64,000 bases of DNA from assembly GCA_015490715.1 (NCBI GenBank), contig WFXH01000098.1, positions 1 to 64,000 of the forward strand. The letters run 5' to 3'. Every line of letters starts with the position of its first letter. The stretch's first letter is position 1. This DNA comes from Saprospiraceae bacterium (GTDB lineage: Bacteria > Bacteroidota > Bacteroidia > Chitinophagales > Saprospiraceae). Made by a program: the position numbers and the translations under genes. Positions 62,769-64,000 of this stretch are shown here, one piece after another. The notes beneath the pieces are model-generated. The model did no database searches. It saw nothing but the letters and a program-made list of their open reading frames with translations, and had not been told where the DNA came from.

Positions 62769-63356
62769 CATACCCTGCCATCCTCGTGCTGTCCTCATTA
62801 CTATCGTTCTACCATTTCATACACCTCATAGCCTCCCCTCTATCGATGGCCCCCCAACAACGGGCTCCATATGCATTGAGCAACCCTCGAGCCACTACTG
62901 CCCAACAAAACATTCCGACCAGGAGGATATCTTGCCAAATGATCCAGTATGAAATAGTTCTCTGTTTTTTCCGCAGCACTCCAACTGCGAAAAGACAGAC
63001 CGAGTCATTGCATATACTGCTCTGAATCTCCTAAGCAAATACCTTCGACTCTTAATCGATGAGTACTTTATGAATCGGGTACAGACATTTGCGCGACTCC
63101 ACAAGGGCATATTCGATGAGGGATCGATGGGGTAAAACACATAAGGGGATGGCAAATCTACCCATATCATCACTGTTTAATGTCCTAAAATCGCGTTGTT
63201 TGGAAGGACAAAGGACGGTTGACCAAACGCCAAAACTCCCTTGATGATATCAAACGAATTCGTCAAATAAGCATCCATCTTCCAACGTTATGGGATAAAA
63301 TCTGTGAGCCGAAGGACAGCATAAAAGATAGTACAATCCGTAAAACCTACGTTTGT
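62769..63356. other. 588-base intergenic region
   Basis: The only long gap in the window. Short open frames on both strands show no recognisable protein, and I find no tRNA, RNase P, tmRNA or SRP RNA pattern. It contains one copy of ATGAAATGGT (minus strand, 62811-62820), one TAAAATCG (63186-63193), a small hairpin (62972-62989, CGCAG/CTGCG), and the promoter of the last gene at its 3' end. It may hold an unrecognised RNA or decayed gene. Confidence 0.5.
63348..63355 (+). promoter_or_regulatory. -7 box TACGTTTG directly before the M28 peptidase start
   Basis: TACGTTTG ends one base before the ATG at 63357, so transcription would begin at or within the start codon, implying a leaderless mRNA. 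No -33 TTG at normal spacing. Confidence 0.4.
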
Positions 63357-64000
63357 ATGAAAAAGTGGATATTCGTTTTAGGGCTGGCAGGAGCCGTTTA
63401 TGGTTGTTTTACTCCCAAACAAACGACCAAAGAAGGACGAGTCGAGAAGTCGAAATCCTCTGCGGTTGTAAAAAAGACCGACGAGAGTGAGTTGCGCAAC
63501 ATTCTTCAAGCCCTTGCTCACGATAGCATGGCTGGCCGTTTTCCCGGCACAGAAGGCGAAAGAAAGGCGGCAAATCTCATCGCAACCAAAATGATGGAAT
63601 ACGGCCTAATGGGAGCGGGCAACGACGACGGCTTTTTTCAGCCATTCAGTTATCGGCTATCGCGCAACCCACACAACCCCAACGATCCCAATGCAAAGTT
63701 AATCTACGCCACCAACGTAGTGGGATTTTACAACAATGCGGCGCCGTACACCGTCATTATTGGAGCCCACTATGATCACCTGGGACGCGGCGAAATTGGA
63801 AGCCGAGCACCTAATAGCAAAGAAATACACAACGGCGCCGACGACAATGCCAGCGGCGTCGCTGCCCTGCTCCTCCTCGCACGCCGTGCACACAAGCTGC
63901 CTAAAAACTACAACTACCTCTTCATCGCCTTTTCAGGCGAAGAGGCTGGTCTGCGCGGCTCAAAGTACTTCGCCGACCACCCGACAATCCAGCTCTCCAA
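63357..64000 (+). CDS. M28 family metallopeptidase, N-terminal part only
   Basis: 214 codons to the window edge. Residues 1-17 form a signal ending in VYGC, which may be a lipobox. The M28 motifs that fall inside the window are present: GAHYDHLG (His, Asp), [10 protein letters not shown] (bridging Asp) and [10 protein letters not shown] (catalytic Glu-Glu). These bind two zinc ions in aminopeptidases of this family. The C-terminal half and last ligands are beyond the window, so intactness cannot be judged. Expected periplasmic or surface enzyme. Confidence 0.85.
   Translation, partial: MKKWIFVLGLAGAVYGCFTPKQTTKEGRVEKSKSSAVVKKTDESELRNILQALAHDSMAGRFPGTEGERKAANLIATKMMEYGLMGAGNDDGFFQPFSYRLSRNPHNPNDPNAKLIYATNVVGFYNNAAPYTVIIGAHYDHLGRGEIGSRAPNSKEIHNGADDNASGVAALLLLARRAHKLPKNYNYLFIAFSGEEAGLRGSKYFADHPTIQLS

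Noticed and set aside
62895-63173. 92-residue minus-strand open frame in the long gap
   Set aside because: No family, atypical composition, no promoter or neighbour relation.
1-64000. CRISPR arrays, insertion sequences, phage genes or a defence island
   Set aside because: No regularly spaced repeats, transposases, integrases or defence families are visible; all genes are chromosomal in character.

Overview
The window is 64 kb of gene-dense chromosome from a member of the phylum Bacteroidota. The evidence is direct: several exported proteins end in type IX secretion (T9SS) sorting domains. Many genes are preceded by the phylum-typical -7 promoter box TAnnTTTG, mostly as TATCTTTG. Families seen mainly in this phylum are present (Porin_10, OstA-like LptA, choice-of-anchor B, DUF2911, split CcsA/ResB cytochrome biogenesis). 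Base composition is roughly balanced, and Shine-Dalgarno sequences are not evident before starts. Rank below phylum cannot be fixed from the sequence. I see no rRNA, tRNA, CRISPR array, prophage or insertion sequence.

Layout. 1-16 kb: the end of a probable thymidylate kinase, a T9SS-exported beta-propeller-like protein, a Porin_10 outer-membrane protein, a LOG-family nucleosidase, a sigma-54-type response regulator without a DNA-binding domain, gamma-carbonic anhydrase, succinate-semialdehyde dehydrogenase, a ChaN-like protein, an OstA/LptA-like protein, a glycosyltransferase, LolD, and a 7TM-HD phosphodiesterase. 15-25 kb: DUF2911, NUDIX, pyrE, a possible 34-residue gene, an M42 peptidase, a UbiA-like membrane protein, mutS2, transketolase, an inactive-looking rhodanese lipoprotein, GNAT, and a methyltransferase with a lipoprotein signal. 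25-35 kb: ccsA and resB (system II cytochrome c maturation), an Atg22/UMF1-type MFS transporter, a RimK-like ligase, an ABC exporter, a CCG-domain Fe-S protein and a SWIM zinc-finger protein. 35-50 kb: an M16 protease lipoprotein, a haem c lipoprotein (Tll0287-like), oligopeptidase B, MATE-purK-purE, an Omp28-like T9SS protein, an aminotransferase, a T9SS-tagged peptidoglycan amidase and a small lipoprotein. 50-64 kb: tilS, DoxX, tsaE, alanine dehydrogenase, small membrane proteins, a bacilliredoxin, a retropepsin-like/PDZ protein, enoyl-CoA hydratase, yebC, an unknown gene, era, a mechanosensitive channel, lpdA and a truncated M28 peptidase.

Most genes are housekeeping or envelope functions in short operons with ATGA or few-base junctions. 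One theme is the cell envelope: LptA-like, LolD, a porin, many lipoproteins and T9SS cargo. Another is extracytoplasmic redox chemistry: haem c maturation, a haem c lipoprotein, CGWC and CGC thiol proteins, and a CCG-domain protein.

No large novel defence or mobile system is evident. The most unusual signals are short and distributed. A decamer, ATGAAATGGT, forms the start of six genes for exported or membrane proteins and recurs elsewhere. An octamer, TAAAATCG, is about tenfold over chance by hand count. Other points of interest are protein-level oddities: loss of the rhodanese cysteine, a lipidated methyltransferase, a response regulator with no output domain, and an unknown aromatic-rich protein locked between yebC and era.
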